A stretch of 64,000 bases of DNA from Gemmatimonadota bacterium. GTDB lineage: Bacteria > Gemmatimonadota > Gemmatimonadetes > Gemmatimonadales > Gemmatimonadaceae. Within the stretch, counting starts at the first letter, position 1, and every line of letters starts with the position of its first letter. Made by a program: the position numbers and the translations under genes. Shown piece by piece: positions 24,693-35,021 of this stretch. The stretch is taken from NCBI GenBank assembly GCA_023249375.1, contig JAHFCT010000008.1, positions 1-64,000 on the forward strand, written 5' to 3'. The notes beneath the pieces were generated by a model. The model did not search any database and was not told where the DNA came from. It saw only the letters and a program-made list of their open reading frames with translations.

Positions 24693-26768
24693 ATGCGCCC
24701 GGTCCGAGCAGCCATTCTCGCGTGCTGCGCCGTTCCGGCCGTCCTCGCGGCCCAGCAACGGCCCGACTCGACGGCCTGGAACGACGCGCGCACCATGCAG
24801 CTCATCGACCGCGCCATCACCCGCCGCACACGGCAGCTCGCCGACACCGGACTCGTCGACTACACCGCCGTGGCGCACGGCTATCTCACGTTCCTCGCGC
24901 AGGTGGGCGAAGGCTTCCCTGATCCACCCCGCGTGATGAAGACCGATGAACTCGCCGTCGAAGTTTATTGGCGTGCGCCAGACCAGAGCAAGCAGCGCAT
25001 CATCGGGCGCCGCGATACGCTGCTGCTCCCCACCGACATCGAGTACCATCGCGATCACCTCGCCATCATCCAGAATAATTTCCCGTCGGTGATCCGGCTG
25101 GGCGACGGCGATGAGGTGCGCGACGTGCCGCACCCGCTGTCGTGGCCCGGCCGTCAGGCGTACGACTTCGCCATCAGCGACTCGCTGACCATTCGCACCA
25201 ATGACCGCGACATCGCGGTGATCATGGTGCGCGTTCGGCCGCGCGACGAGCGTCTGCCGCGCACCGTGGGCGCCGTCTACATCGACCGCGCGTCGGCGAC
25301 CGTCGTGCGCATGGCGTTCTCGTTCACTCGCGCGGCGTTGCGGGACAAGTTCCTCGAAGACGTTTCCGTCGTGCTGGAGAATGGGCTGGTCGACGGGCGG
25401 TTCTGGCTGCCGTACCGCCAGGAAATCGAGATCCGCCGCTCCGGCTCGTGGATGGACTTCCCGTCGCGCGGCATCATTCGCGGGCGCTGGGAGATTTGTT
25501 GCGCCACACCCAATCCGTCGAGCGTCCCCTCTTTCGCGAGCGGACCCGACATCCAGCAGCTCGCACCGAACGAGCTGCAGCGCTACCCGTTCAAGGGCGC
25601 GATCCTCGATCAGCTCCCGGCCGACGTCACGCTCTCCACCGATGACGACGTGCGCTCAGTGCAGGACGCCGCGCGCGAGCTGGTGCGCGCCGAGGCGCTC
25701 AACCGTGTGCGTGCCACGAATCCATCCGCGCGGTCGGCCAGCGACATCGTGCATGTGAACCGCGTCGAGGGGCTCGCCTTCGGCGGCGGCCTGCGCCAGA
25801 CGCTCGGCGGCGGATTCATGGCGAGCGTGCGCGCGCGCTACGGCACGTCCAATCGGCGCGGCGCCGGCAGTGCGCTGGTCGAGTGGCGGCGCGCGGACGG
25901 CGCCCGCGTGGCGCTGCTCGCGGCGGACGACTTTGCCGACGCTGGCGACGAGGCGGAGGTCAGCGGTATGCGCAACTCGCTGGCGGCGCAGGAATTCGGC
26001 GCCGACGACACGGATCCGTATCGGGCGCGCGCCGTGGGACTTAGCGCGGGGTTCGCTCCGTCCGATGGCTGGCGCTGGTCGGTGACGGCGGAGCGGCGGC
26101 AGGAGTCGGCGCTCGCCGTCCACGCCACGCCCGCGTCCGGCCGCTACGAACCGACCATCGCCGCCGCGGCGCTGAGTGCGTGGCGCGCCGGCGTCGACTT
26201 GCGCCGCGCCGCGCTCAAGCTACGACGCGCGACCGTCGGCGTCCGCGCCACGGCGTTCGCTGAACGCGACCGCGTCGATGCGGACGCGCGCCGCGGTGAG
26301 AGCGGATGGCTGGGCCGCGGTGTCGTGTCCGTCGAATTGTCGGCGCCCATCGGCGGCTGGACACTCGTCACGCGGACGCTGGCCGGCACGACCGCGGGCA
26401 GCTTCGAGCCGCCGCCGCAGCGGCTGTTTCGGTTGGGCGGTCCGATCACCGGGCCGGGATTTGCCTACCACCAATTCGCCGGGCGCGCCGCCGTGTCGCA
26501 GCGCGTCGAGTGGCAGCATGCGGTTCCGTTTGTGCCGCTTCGCCTCGGGCGATTCGGCAAGGTGCCGAGTTCGCTCACGCTCGCGCCATTCGCCACCGCA
26601 CTGTGGACGGACGCTGCGGATCGCACGTCGCGGGGATGGCATGGCGCCGTGGGATTCAGTGTGCTCGCCCTCTTTGATCAACTGCGTCTCGATGTGGCGC
26701 GGGGCGGGCGTGACGGCCGGTGGACCTTCGGCGTCGATCTCTCACGAGCGCTGTGGCCCATACTCTAG
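24693..26768 (+). CDS. Large outer-membrane beta-barrel protein of unknown function
   Basis: The 691 aa product has a signal peptide (AAILACCAVPAVLAAQQ), an N-terminal soluble region of about 310 residues containing EVYWRAPDQSKQR and IRTNDRDIAVIMVRVRPRD (a hydrolase-free beta-rich domain), and a C-terminal half rich in alternating strands with FRLGGPITGPGFAYHQFAG, reminiscent of the last part of BamA/TamA-like surface antigens. The final stretch ends with an aromatic-rich beta segment. It is probably an outer-membrane protein, but its function is not recognised. It diverges from trpE, with 56 bases between the starts. Confidence 0.6.
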   Translation: MRPVRAAILACCAVPAVLAAQQRPDSTAWNDARTMQLIDRAITRRTRQLADTGLVDYTAVAHGYLTFLAQVGEGFPDPPRVMKTDELAVEVYWRAPDQSKQRIIGRRDTLLLPTDIEYHRDHLAIIQNNFPSVIRLGDGDEVRDVPHPLSWPGRQAYDFAISDSLTIRTNDRDIAVIMVRVRPRDERLPRTVGAVYIDRASATVVRMAFSFTRAALRDKFLEDVSVVLENGLVDGRFWLPYRQEIEIRRSGSWMDFPSRGIIRGRWEICCATPNPSSVPSFASGPDIQQLAPNELQRYPFKGAILDQLPADVTLSTDDDVRSVQDAARELVRAEALNRVRATNPSARSASDIVHVNRVEGLAFGGGLRQTLGGGFMASVRARYGTSNRRGAGSALVEWRRADGARVALLAADDFADAGDEAEVSGMRNSLAAQEFGADDTDPYRARAVGLSAGFAPSDGWRWSVTAERRQESALAVHATPASGRYEPTIAAAALSAWRAGVDLRRAALKLRRATVGVRATAFAERDRVDADARRGESGWLGRGVVSVELSAPIGGWTLVTRTLAGTTAGSFEPPPQRLFRLGGPITGPGFAYHQFAGRAAVSQRVEWQHAVPFVPLRLGRFGKVPSSLTLAPFATALWTDAADRTSRGWHGAVGFSVLALFDQLRLDVARGGRDGRWTFGVDLSRALWPIL

Positions 26769-26865
26769 GGGGTCCTCGAGCACGTTCTCGGGGAACCACG
26801 GGCCATAGCCGACCCATCGCGCGGCGGTTTACCTTTATAGTCGTGGAAATCGGCATCTTCATCCG

Positions 26866-29193
26866 ATGGATGCACGGGGCGGCGGGCAGGTGACGCACCC
26901 CGCCTTTGCCGCGCGTGACGAGTGGCTGCTCGTCACCCTTGAGGGCCTGCTCACTCCGGCACACATGGAGGAGCTGCGGACCCTCAAGGAGGAGTCGTTC
27001 TGGGAAGCCGCGGTGCGCCGCAGCTTCACGTCGGACGACGACATCCTGAAGGCGCTCGCCGCGCGCTTCCGGATGAAGATCGCCAATACGCAGCAGGTGT
27101 CGCAGCAGGCCAAGGAACTCGTTCCCGAGCATCTTGCCCGCAAGTATCGCGTCCTGCCGCTGGCGATCTCCGATTCCGTGCTCGACATCGCCACCGCCGA
27201 CCCGCACGATCTCGACTGCGAACGCACGCTCGCCTTCGCGCTTGGCCGCACCGTGCGCATGGCGCTGGCGTCGCCGACCAAGATCGTCGAGCGCATCGAT
27301 GAGCTGTACCGCCCCGAGAACGTCGTCGAGAAGATCCTCGAAGGCGTGCAGACCGACTACGACGTCGAGGCGATCAGCGAAGAGTTCCAAGATGCCGAGA
27401 TGGACATCGCCGGCGCCGACCGCGGCAACGATCGCCCCGTCATCCGGCTCGTGGATCACATCGTGGCCGAGGGCATCCAGTCGCGCGCGTCCGACATCCA
27501 CATCGAGCCCGAAGAGGCCGGTGTGGCGGTGCGCTACCGCATCGACGGCGTGCTGCGGCAGGTGATGATTCTTCCGCGCGCGGCCGGCATTCCGCTGGTG
27601 AGCCGCATCAAGATCATGGCGTCGCTCGACATCGCCGACCGCCTGCGGCCGCAGGACGGCCGCGCCCGCGTGGCGGTCAACGGCAGCCGCGTCGACCTGC
27701 GCGTCTCGACGCTGCCGGCATCGCAGGGCGAGAAGGTCGTCATTCGTATTCTCGACCAGCGGTCGACGGTGCTGTCGCTTGATTCGCTGGGCCTCAACGC
27801 CGACGAGTCCGCTCGCATCAAGGGCCTGCTCGACGTGCGCGAAGGCGTGGTGCTCGTCACCGGTCCGACGGGTTCCGGCAAGACGACGACGCTCTATTCG
27901 ATGCTGCGCCTGGTGCAGGCGCGCGGCGTCAACATCATCACGGTCGAAGACCCGGTCGAGTATCGCCTGCAGGGCATCGTCCAGGTGCAGGTGAACGAAA
28001 AGGCGGGGCTCACCTTCGTCGCCGCGCTGCGTTCCATCCTGCGTCAGGACCCCGACGTCATTCTCATCGGCGAAATCCGCGACCGCGAGACGGCGAACAT
28101 CGCCGTGCAGGCATCGCTGACCGGCCACCTCGTGCTCTCGACGCTGCACACGATCGACGCGCCGAGTTCGGTGGCGCGTCTCGTCGACATCGGCATCGAG
28201 CCGTACAAGATTGCGGCGGCCATCAAGGGCATCATCGCACAGCGCCTCATGCGGCGCCTCTGCCATTCGTGCCGCGAGCTGCACACCGGCCCCGTGCCCG
28301 AGCGGCTCAAGCGCTGGTTCCCCGAGGGGATGACGACGCTCTATCGCGGCGTCGGTTGCCCCGATTGCTCGATGACGGGCTATCGTGGCCGCTTCTCCGT
28401 GACCGAAGTGCTCGTGACGTCGCCCGAGTTCGAGCGCCGCGTGGCGGCCAGCGAAGGGATGGACAAGCTGGTCGAGGCCGCACGCGAAGCGGGCATGGCG
28501 TCGCTCTGGGAGAGCGGCATCGGACACGTGCGCAACGGCGAAACGAGCATCGACGAACTCCTGCGCGTGCTCGAAGCGCCGACCATCGACACGTTCCGGC
28601 CGACCACCGGCGTGCGGGCCACGGCGGATGGACCGGGTGCGATCGCCGAGGCGCCGTCCGACCCGTCGCCAGCGCGTCAGGCGGGCTCGCTCGACGCACT
28701 GGCCGTGCTTCCGGCGGGCGCGAACGTGCGAACTCACCTGCACGCCGTGCCGCCGTCGCCAATGGTGGGCGGCGAGTTCCAGCTCGTGGACGAAGTGGTG
28801 GGCGACGTCCGCTCTGCGCCCAAGAAAGTGCTGCTGGTCGAGGATGAGGACGCCCTGCGGCGCGTGATGAAGGATCTGCTCGAACGTGAAGGCTTCGTGG
28901 TGTTCGAGGCCGCCGACGGCGTGAAGGCGCTCGATGAAATCGACCGTGCCGCGCCGGATATCGTCGTGCTCGACCTCAACCTGCCGCGGCTCGATGGCTA
29001 CGGCGTGCTCAGCCATTTGCGCGCGCGCCCCGCCACGCAGGAGCTGCCGGTGATCGTGCTCACGGCCAAGGGCGACGAGGACAGCGAAGTGCGCGTCTTC
29101 GAGTTTGGCGCGAGCGACTATCTCACCAAGCCGTTCCGCCCGCGCGCGCTCTCCGCGCGCCTCCACTCGCTCCTCGCGCGCCGGCGCGCCTAG
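26866..29193 (+). CDS. PilB/GspE-type secretion ATPase fused to a receiver domain
   Basis: The 775 aa protein contains a GspE/PilB N-terminal domain (about 40-150), then the ATPase with SDIHIEPEEAGVAVRYRIDG, Walker A GPTGSGKTT (about 333), ITVEDPVEYRL (Asp box), ILIGEIRDRETA (Walker B), HLVLSTLHTIDAPS (His box) and a tetracysteine zinc site (Cys466, Cys469, Cys498, Cys501). Family members end near residue 570. Here a low-complexity linker is followed by a full receiver domain (about 653-775) with acidic LVEDED, phospho-acceptor Asp703 in VVLDLNLPRLDG and Lys755 in LTKPF. The ATPase would drive type IV pilus or type II secretion assembly, under phosphorelay control. No pilin genes are adjacent. 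Confidence 0.92.
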   Translation: MDARGGGQVTHPAFAARDEWLLVTLEGLLTPAHMEELRTLKEESFWEAAVRRSFTSDDDILKALAARFRMKIANTQQVSQQAKELVPEHLARKYRVLPLAISDSVLDIATADPHDLDCERTLAFALGRTVRMALASPTKIVERIDELYRPENVVEKILEGVQTDYDVEAISEEFQDAEMDIAGADRGNDRPVIRLVDHIVAEGIQSRASDIHIEPEEAGVAVRYRIDGVLRQVMILPRAAGIPLVSRIKIMASLDIADRLRPQDGRARVAVNGSRVDLRVSTLPASQGEKVVIRILDQRSTVLSLDSLGLNADESARIKGLLDVREGVVLVTGPTGSGKTTTLYSMLRLVQARGVNIITVEDPVEYRLQGIVQVQVNEKAGLTFVAALRSILRQDPDVILIGEIRDRETANIAVQASLTGHLVLSTLHTIDAPSSVARLVDIGIEPYKIAAAIKGIIAQRLMRRLCHSCRELHTGPVPERLKRWFPEGMTTLYRGVGCPDCSMTGYRGRFSVTEVLVTSPEFERRVAASEGMDKLVEAAREAGMASLWESGIGHVRNGETSIDELLRVLEAPTIDTFRPTTGVRATADGPGAIAEAPSDPSPARQAGSLDALAVLPAGANVRTHLHAVPPSPMVGGEFQLVDEVVGDVRSAPKKVLLVEDEDALRRVMKDLLEREGFVVFEAADGVKALDEIDRAAPDIVVLDLNLPRLDGYGVLSHLRARPATQELPVIVLTAKGDEDSEVRVFEFGASDYLTKPFRPRALSARLHSLLARRRA

Positions 29194-29708
29194 TGGCGCG
29201 TCGCGTGTCGCCTCCGGCGGCGCGGCGCAGCGCCACCACACGCGAAGCCGTGGTGCGTGCCGGTGTCGTTGACGTCTTTGTCGTCCGTGATGCGCGCCGT
29301 GGCTGGCAGCATCTCGCCCTGCGCCGCGGTCGCGAGACTCGCTGTCCCGGCACGTGGGAAACCGTGCATGGCCGCATCGAGCGCGGGGAATCGCCGCCCG
29401 ATGCCGCGCGCCGCGAAGTACGCGAGGAAACGGGGCTCGCGATCGAGCGCCTGTACGCGCTGACGGTCAATCCGTTCTTCATGCAGTCCACCGGCAACGT
29501 CGAACTTGCCGTGGCCTTCGTGGCCGTCGTCTCGCCCGGCAGCGTCACCCTCGGCGATGAGCACGACAGCGCCGCGTGGCTTTCGCACACTGCCGCGAAG
29601 AAGCGCTACCACTGGCCCCGCGAGCGCGAATCGCTCGCCCACATTGCGATTCTCTTCAGGGGCGGAAACGCGGGCCGGGCAGAAGACGTGCTCTTGATGG
29701 CGCCCTGA
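29193..29708 (+). CDS. Nudix hydrolase
   Basis: The 171 aa protein carries a complete Nudix box, GRIERGESPPDAARREVREETG, written here in two parts as GRIERGESPPDAAR and REVREETG, with all metal-binding glutamates present (GX5EX7REUXEEXGU). It is preceded by CPGTWETVH, as in enzymes that hydrolyse nucleoside diphosphates linked to another group. Substrate is not predictable. The GTG start at 29193 shares a base with the stop of the secretion ATPase, so it is translationally coupled. No pathway link between the two is evident. Confidence 0.87.
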   Translation: MARRVSPPAARRSATTREAVVRAGVVDVFVVRDARRGWQHLALRRGRETRCPGTWETVHGRIERGESPPDAARREVREETGLAIERLYALTVNPFFMQSTGNVELAVAFVAVVSPGSVTLGDEHDSAAWLSHTAAKKRYHWPRERESLAHIAILFRGGNAGRAEDVLLMAP

Positions 29709-29767
29709 CGGGCGACGACGGACGCGAGACGAGGTGCGCCAGAACCGCGGTCCCGGACACCAGACTG

Positions 29768-30382
29768 CTATGGCTTTCCCGCCGCCCGGCTCCGAATCAA
29801 CGACCGCTCCCGATCCACCTTCTTGATCAGCGTCTCCCACACGGCGCTGCTCTGCGTCTCGAACGTCACGGTCAGCGGCTGATTCACGTCCACCGCCGGG
29901 TCGAAGACGTACAGTGCGGCTTGCACCTCGCGCTGGTGCAGCCGCTGCTCGCCAAATCCTGGCGTGAGCGCAAACACCTCAAGCGGGCGGAAATCGCGCC
30001 CCGCCGAGTTGATGACGAGTTCCATCGGGCTGAAAAGCGCTTCGCCCTGCTCCTGATTGAAGAACTGCACGTACCACAGGCTGGCGCCGGGCATGCCGGT
30101 GCGGCGCAGTACGCCTTCGATCGCGGCGCGCTTGCTGTCACGCAGCTCACGCAGCGTACGGTACGAGTCGGGCGACAAGGTGCGGATCACCGTCTCGTCG
30201 AGTGGCAGCACCCGCACCTGCAGCGCGTTGAACTGCACCTTCACCGCGATGTCGTCCTGCCGCAGCGTGCCGAACCCCGCCGGCAGCGACCCCGTATCAG
30301 CGGCCGGTTGCTGCGCGCGCGCCGACGGCGAGGCAAGCGCCAGCAGCAACAGCGCGGCAATCGGTGTGCGGAGCACGGTCAT
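29768..30382 (-). CDS. Exported protein of unknown function
   Basis: The 204 aa product has a clear signal peptide (PIAALLLLALASPSARA before QQPAAD). The mature part includes LRQDDIAVKVQFNALQVRVLP, MPGASLWYVQFFNQEQGE and a C-terminal EVQAALYVFDPAVDVNQPLTV, giving a mixed alpha/beta profile with no recognised motif. ATG 30382 overlaps the engB stop as ATGA, so it is in the lon-engB transcript, possibly as a periplasmic passenger gene. No function can be assigned. Confidence 0.6.
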   Translation of the reverse strand: MTVLRTPIAALLLLALASPSARAQQPAADTGSLPAGFGTLRQDDIAVKVQFNALQVRVLPLDETVIRTLSPDSYRTLRELRDSKRAAIEGVLRRTGMPGASLWYVQFFNQEQGEALFSPMELVINSAGRDFRPLEVFALTPGFGEQRLHQREVQAALYVFDPAVDVNQPLTVTFETQSSAVWETLIKKVDRERSLIRSRAAGKP

Positions 30383-31014
30383 TCGTCCGATGGCGGTTCT
30401 TCACGAGGAGCGGCAAGCAATGCCGCCAGCGACGCCGCGAGATCATCGCGCCCCTCGCCGGTGATGGCACTGCACGGAATCATCTGATCCTCTTCTACCC
30501 CGCATCGCAGCGCAAGCGCCCTGAGCTGCACCGCGCGCTGGCGGGCGGAGAGCTTGTCGATCTTCGTCATCACCACGAGCGCGGGCACGCCGATCTCGCC
30601 GAGCAAGTCGAACATCCGCAGGTCGTCGTCCGTCGGGTCATGGCGTGCGTCGAGCAGCTGCACCACGCCGCGCAGGTTGGCGTTGTTGCGCAGATAGCCC
30701 TCAATCAGCCCGCCCCACTCGCCCTTTCGCTCCTTCGACACCCGCGCGTAACCGTAGCCCGGCAGGTCCACGAGCAAGAAAGCGCCGTTGACGCCGAAGA
30801 AATTGATCTCCCGCGTGCGGCCCGGCGTCTTGCTGACCCGCGCAAACGCGCGGCGCCGCACCAGCTTGTTCAGCAGCGACGACTTGCCGACGTTCGACCG
30901 CCCACTGAACGCCACCTCAGGCAATCCTGCTTCCGGCCGCCACCCACCGGTGGACGCCAAGCCGCCGAGAAACTCCAGATGCCGGATGACCAGCGGATCC
31001 TTGGACTCGGCCAT
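30379..31014 (-). CDS. engB: Ribosome-biogenesis GTP-binding protein EngB/YsxC
   Basis: EngB is a small GTPase needed for late assembly of the 50S subunit. The 211 aa protein shows the G1 loop FSGRSNVGKSSLLN, G2/switch I KTPGRTREINFF, G3 LVDLPGYGYA, G4 VVMTKIDKLS and G5 IPCSAITGEG. The sequence is full length; the C-terminus is Ala, Glu and Pro rich. ATG 31014 shares one base with the lon stop, so it is coupled to lon. Confidence 0.95.
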   Translation of the reverse strand: MAESKDPLVIRHLEFLGGLASTGGWRPEAGLPEVAFSGRSNVGKSSLLNKLVRRRAFARVSKTPGRTREINFFGVNGAFLLVDLPGYGYARVSKERKGEWGGLIEGYLRNNANLRGVVQLLDARHDPTDDDLRMFDLLGEIGVPALVVMTKIDKLSARQRAVQLRALALRCGVEEDQMIPCSAITGEGRDDLAASLAALLAAPREEPPSDE

Positions 31015-33446
31015 CAGTGCGTCACGTCAGTGGCCGCACCCACATCGCCATGCGACGACGTCATCGGCGCCGCGCGCCGCTTTCGCGGCGCCGGCACCGG
31101 CAACGTCCGCAACGCGAGCGCGAGCACTTCGTCCATCGTCTTCACCGCGTGGAACTGCACCGCGTCGTGCACCTCCTTGGGCAGCTCCTCGAGATCGCGC
31201 ACGTTAGCCGCGGGCACCACCACGTGGCTCACGTGATGCCGGTGCGCCGCGACCGCCTTCTCCTTCAGCCCGCCGATCGGCAGTACACGCCCGCGCAGCG
31301 TGATCTCGCCGGTCATCGCCACGTCGCCGCGCACCGGCGTGCCGGTGAGCGCACTGACGATCGCCGTGGCCAGCGCGATGCCGGCCGACGGTCCGTCCTT
31401 CGGTGTCGCACCCGCCGGAAGGTGCACGTGCACGTCGCGCGTGCGCGCGAAATCGGCCGGAACGCCCAGCACCTCGGCGCGCGCGCGAATGTAGCTCAGT
31501 GCAGCGCTCGCCGATTCCTTGAGCACATCGCCCAGCGTGCCCGTCAGCATCACGCGTCCGCGTCCCGGCACGACGCTGACTTCAACCTCCAGCAATTCGC
31601 CGCCCACCTGCGTGTAGGCGAGACCTCGTGCCACGCCCACGCGATCCTCAAGGCTCACGTCGTCGGGATCGTACGCCGCCACGCCGAGCATGGACCGCAG
31701 ATCGGCCGCCGCGATCGTGTCGCGCGGGTCCTGTTCCGTGGGCCGCTCCGCGCGGTGGCGTGCGAGCTTGCGCGCCAGGCGCGCAATCCGCCGCTCGAGT
31801 TCGCGCACGCCGGCTTCGCGCGTGTAGGCGCGCAGCACCGCCGGCAGCGTATCCGCCGCCCACGTCACCGACGACGGCGCGATGCCGTGCTGCGTGAGCT
31901 GGCGCGGAATCAGATGCCGCTGGGCGATCGCGTACTTCTCCTGGTCCAAATACCCGGGCAGCCGGATGATCTCCATGCGGTCGCGCAGCGGGTCAGGGAT
32001 GCCGCCCAGCGAATTCGCCGTCGTGAGGAACAGCACCTGCGACAGATCGTAGTCGACTTCGAGAAAATGATCGTTGAACGCGCGGTTCTGCTCGGGATCG
32101 AGCACCTCGAGCAGCGCCGCCGAGGGATCGCCGCGCCAGTCGCTGCCCAGCTTGTCCACTTCGTCGAGGAGAATCACCGGATTGATGCTCTCGGCGCGCC
32201 GCATGGCCTGCAGAATGCGGCCGGGGAGTGCGCCGATGTACGTGCGCCGATGCCCGCGAATCTCGGCTTCGTCACGCACGCCGCCCAGCGACATGCGCAC
32301 GAACTTGCGGCCAAGCGCTCGCGCCACGCTGCGCCCCAGCGACGTCTTGCCCACGCCCGGCGGCCCCACGAGGCAGAGGATCGGGCCCTCGAGCTTGCCG
32401 ACAAGCGAAAGCACGGCGATGTAGTCGACGATGCGCTCTTTCACCTCATCGAGGCCGTAGTGGTCCTCGTCGAGGATGGCGCGGGCCCGCGTGACGTCGA
32501 GCATGTCATCCGTGCGCTCGTTCCACGGTAGCGCGGCAATCCACTCCACGTAGTTGCGCGCCACCGAGGCTTCGGGCGACATCGGCGACATGCGCCGCAG
32601 CCGGCGCAGCTCGCGCTCCGCCCGTCCGCGCGCCTGCTCCGGCAGCTGGCGCGCGCCGAGCTGCGCCTCGAGGTCGGCCAGATCGTCCGTTTCCTCATCG
32701 CCTAGCTCGCGATGAATGGCGCGCAGCTGCTCCTGCAGGTAGAACTCGCGCTGGTTCTGAAACAGCGACCCGCGCACGTCGTCCTCGATCTTGCGTTCGA
32801 GCCGCAGCAGCTCCGTCTCGCCGGCCGTCAGTTCGCTGAGCGCGCGGAAGAGATCCACCAGTTGCGGCGCCTCGAGCAGCGTCTGCCGCGTCTCGTGGCG
32901 CACCGCTAGATGCGCCGCGATGCCGCATCCCTGGCGCTCCAGGCTGCTCGCCGCCTGCACCAGACCCGTGATCTCCGGCGGCAGGCGGCGATGATGCGTG
33001 ACGTACTCCTCGAACAACGCCATCGCGCGGCGCGCCTCCGCGTCCACGCCGTCCCCCGGCGCCATCACGAACGGATGCGGCCGCGCCACCGCGCGAAGGT
33101 AGGTCGACGTCCGGACGAACTTGTCCACGCGCGCTCGGGCCAGCCCTTCCACCAGCACCCGGGCCGCGCCGTTTGGCAGCTTGGTGAACTGCAGCACGCG
33201 TCCCAGCGTCCCCACGCGGTACAGATCGCTGGCCGCCGGCTCCTGCACGGCGCTGTCCTTCTGCGTCAGCAGCAGCACGAACTTGTCGCCGGCGTCCGCC
33301 GCCTCAAGCGCGGCGAGCGAGCCCGAGCGCCCAACGAGGAGCGGCATCGCGACGTGCGGAAAGAGCACCACGTCGCGCAGCGGCAGGACCGGGAACCGGT
33401 CCTCCGTGTCGATCACTTCGGAGTCGCGCAGGAACTGTTGAGACAT
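31014..33446 (-). CDS. lon: ATP-dependent protease La (Lon)
   Basis: Lon degrades misfolded and selected regulatory proteins in the cytoplasm. The 810 aa protein has the N-terminal substrate domain ([14 protein letters not shown]), the AAA+ module with Walker [12 protein letters not shown], Walker [13 protein letters not shown] and sensor regions, and the protease domain with catalytic Ser687 in [11 protein letters not shown] and Lys730 in [13 protein letters not shown]. Length and domain order are typical of LonA. It starts at ATG 33446 and is followed by engB and an exported protein in one transcript. A GATC-rich palindrome, GATCGCGATC at 33475-33484, lies about 30 bases upstream and might be an operator. 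Confidence 0.97.
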   Translation of the reverse strand: MSQQFLRDSEVIDTEDRFPVLPLRDVVLFPHVAMPLLVGRSGSLAALEAADAGDKFVLLLTQKDSAVQEPAASDLYRVGTLGRVLQFTKLPNGAARVLVEGLARARVDKFVRTSTYLRAVARPHPFVMAPGDGVDAEARRAMALFEEYVTHHRRLPPEITGLVQAASSLERQGCGIAAHLAVRHETRQTLLEAPQLVDLFRALSELTAGETELLRLERKIEDDVRGSLFQNQREFYLQEQLRAIHRELGDEETDDLADLEAQLGARQLPEQARGRAERELRRLRRMSPMSPEASVARNYVEWIAALPWNERTDDMLDVTRARAILDEDHYGLDEVKERIVDYIAVLSLVGKLEGPILCLVGPPGVGKTSLGRSVARALGRKFVRMSLGGVRDEAEIRGHRRTYIGALPGRILQAMRRAESINPVILLDEVDKLGSDWRGDPSAALLEVLDPEQNRAFNDHFLEVDYDLSQVLFLTTANSLGGIPDPLRDRMEIIRLPGYLDQEKYAIAQRHLIPRQLTQHGIAPSSVTWAADTLPAVLRAYTREAGVRELERRIARLARKLARHRAERPTEQDPRDTIAAADLRSMLGVAAYDPDDVSLEDRVGVARGLAYTQVGGELLEVEVSVVPGRGRVMLTGTLGDVLKESASAALSYIRARAEVLGVPADFARTRDVHVHLPAGATPKDGPSAGIALATAIVSALTGTPVRGDVAMTGEITLRGRVLPIGGLKEKAVAAHRHHVSHVVVPAANVRDLEELPKEVHDAVQFHAVKTMDEVLALALRTLPVPAPRKRRAAPMTSSHGDVGAATDVTH

Positions 33447-33526
33447 GAAGGAAGATTAGCGATTGGGATCACGGATCGCGATCTATGATCACGATTCCGG
33501 ATCAGGCTTTCGATTCAACCGACGCG

Positions 33527-33551
33527 AAAAGGGCGGGGAATCTCCCCGCCC
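33527..33551 (-). terminator. Intrinsic terminator after clpX
   Basis: On the minus strand, GGGCGGGGA and TCCCCGCCC form a 9-bp stem with a 3-base loop, followed directly by TTTT. This is a classical rho-independent terminator 70 bases past the clpX stop and before lon, and it separates the clpX and lon transcripts. Confidence 0.8.
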
Positions 33552-33620
33552 TCGCAGTCCCACGCATTCCACCGTCGGTCCGCCGACGTCCGTCGTCCGT
33601 CCGCGGACTCCCGGCTGCCC

Positions 33621-34874
33621 CTACGCTTCCTTCTTCTGCCGCTTCGCGCTGAGCTCGAGCAGCGGTGGCTGCTTGTTCACCACCGTGGCGTCGGTCACGG
33701 TCACGCCCACCACGTCGTCGCGCCCCGGCAGCTCGAACATCGTGTCGAGCAGCAGCTCCTCCACGATGGCGCGAAGGCCGCGCGCGCCGGTGCCGCGGTC
33801 CAGCGCCTTCTTCGCAATGGCCTTCATCGCCCCCTCGTCGAACGTCAGCGTCACGTCCTCGAGTTCGAACAGCTTGGCGAACTGCTTGGTGATGGCGTTC
33901 TTGGGCTCCTTGAGAATGCGCACCAACGCCTCCTCATCCAGCGACTCGAGCGGCACCGACACCGGCAGACGCCCCACCAGCTCGGGGATCAGCCCAAAGC
34001 GCAACAAGTCATCCGGCTCCACGTGCTGGAAGATGTGCTTGGCCTTGCCGCCCTTCGCCGCCAGCTGGTCTTCCGCGCTGAAGCCGATCTGCCGCTTGCC
34101 CAGCCGCGCCTCGATGATCTTCTCCAGCCCGTCAAAGGCGCCGCCGCAGATGAACAGGATGTCCTTGGTGTTGATCTGGATGTATTCCTGCTGCGGGTGC
34201 TTGCGGCCGCCCTGCGGCGGCACGCTCGCCACCGTCCCCTCGAGAATCTTCAGCAGCGCCTGCTGCACGCCCTCGCCGCTCACGTCGCGCGTGATGCTCG
34301 GGTTCTCGCTCTTGCGCGCAATCTTGTCGAGCTCGTCGATGTACACGATGCCGCGCTCGCACTCGGCCACGTTGAAATCGCCGGCCTGCAGCAGCCGGAC
34401 GAGAATATTCTCCACGTCTTCGCCCACATAGCCCGCTTCGGTCAGCGTCGTCGCGTCGGCAATCGTGAACGGCACGTCGAGAATGCGCGCCAGCGTCTGC
34501 GCCAGTAGCGTCTTGCCCACGCCCGTCGGGCCGATGAGCAGGATGTTCGACTTGTCCAGCTCCACATCCCCGTCGCGCTTGGGGCTGTTGATGCGCTTGT
34601 AGTGATTGTAGACGGCCACCGCCAGCGCCTTCTTGGCCGCTTCCTGCCCAATCACGTACTGGTCCAGAACGTCCTTGATTTCCTGCGGCGCCGGCACCCG
34701 CGTCACGGCCTCGCCCACCTCGCGCTCTTCATCCTCGGCGAGGATCTCGTTGCACAGCGCGATGCACTCGTTGCAGATGTACACGGACGGCCCGGAAATG
34801 AATTTCCGGACGGCGTCCTTGGACTTGCCGCAGAACGAGCAGCGCAGGTGGCGATCGTGGGACATCGAGTTCAT
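33621..34874 (-). CDS. clpX: ClpX ATPase subunit of the ClpXP protease
   Basis: ClpX unfolds substrates and feeds them to ClpP. The 417 aa protein has the N-terminal zinc domain with [14 protein letters not shown] and ICNECIALC (two CxxC pairs), the ATPase with [12 protein letters not shown] (Walker A), [12 protein letters not shown] (Walker B), and the C-terminal [13 protein letters not shown]. The ClpP-binding loop IGF is present (RQIGFSAED). ATG 34874 is used; an internal ATG at 34865 is possible, but the upstream GAGG is nearer to 34874. It lies downstream of clpP on the same strand. Confidence 0.97.
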   Translation of the reverse strand: MNSMSHDRHLRCSFCGKSKDAVRKFISGPSVYICNECIALCNEILAEDEEREVGEAVTRVPAPQEIKDVLDQYVIGQEAAKKALAVAVYNHYKRINSPKRDGDVELDKSNILLIGPTGVGKTLLAQTLARILDVPFTIADATTLTEAGYVGEDVENILVRLLQAGDFNVAECERGIVYIDELDKIARKSENPSITRDVSGEGVQQALLKILEGTVASVPPQGGRKHPQQEYIQINTKDILFICGGAFDGLEKIIEARLGKRQIGFSAEDQLAAKGGKAKHIFQHVEPDDLLRFGLIPELVGRLPVSVPLESLDEEALVRILKEPKNAITKQFAKLFELEDVTLTFDEGAMKAIAKKALDRGTGARGLRAIVEELLLDTMFELPGRDDVVGVTVTDATVVNKQPPLLELSAKRQKKEA

Positions 34875-35021
34875 CGGGCCTCAACCGTTTGACGTGCCGT
34901 CGAATGGTGCCGACCACTCGACGCACCACATTCCCTGTAGTAACACCCCCAAGCCGCCGGGGGCAAGCAACTGCAGCGCGGCTCGGCTCGTCATCGCCCC
35001 TGCGAGCCGAGCCGATTCCGG

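Noticed and set aside
26656-29241. Very long open frame (861 codons) on the minus strand opposite the secretion ATPase
   Set aside because: It lies antisense to a gene with clear motifs in every domain. Its composition is what high GC third positions produce, and it has no recognisable motif.
31017-32531. 504-codon plus-strand frame opposite lon
   Set aside because: Shadow of lon; no start context or motif.
34946-34963. CCCCC/GGGGG hairpin between clpP and clpX
   Set aside because: Only about five base pairs with an 8-base loop and no T tract; too weak to call a terminator.
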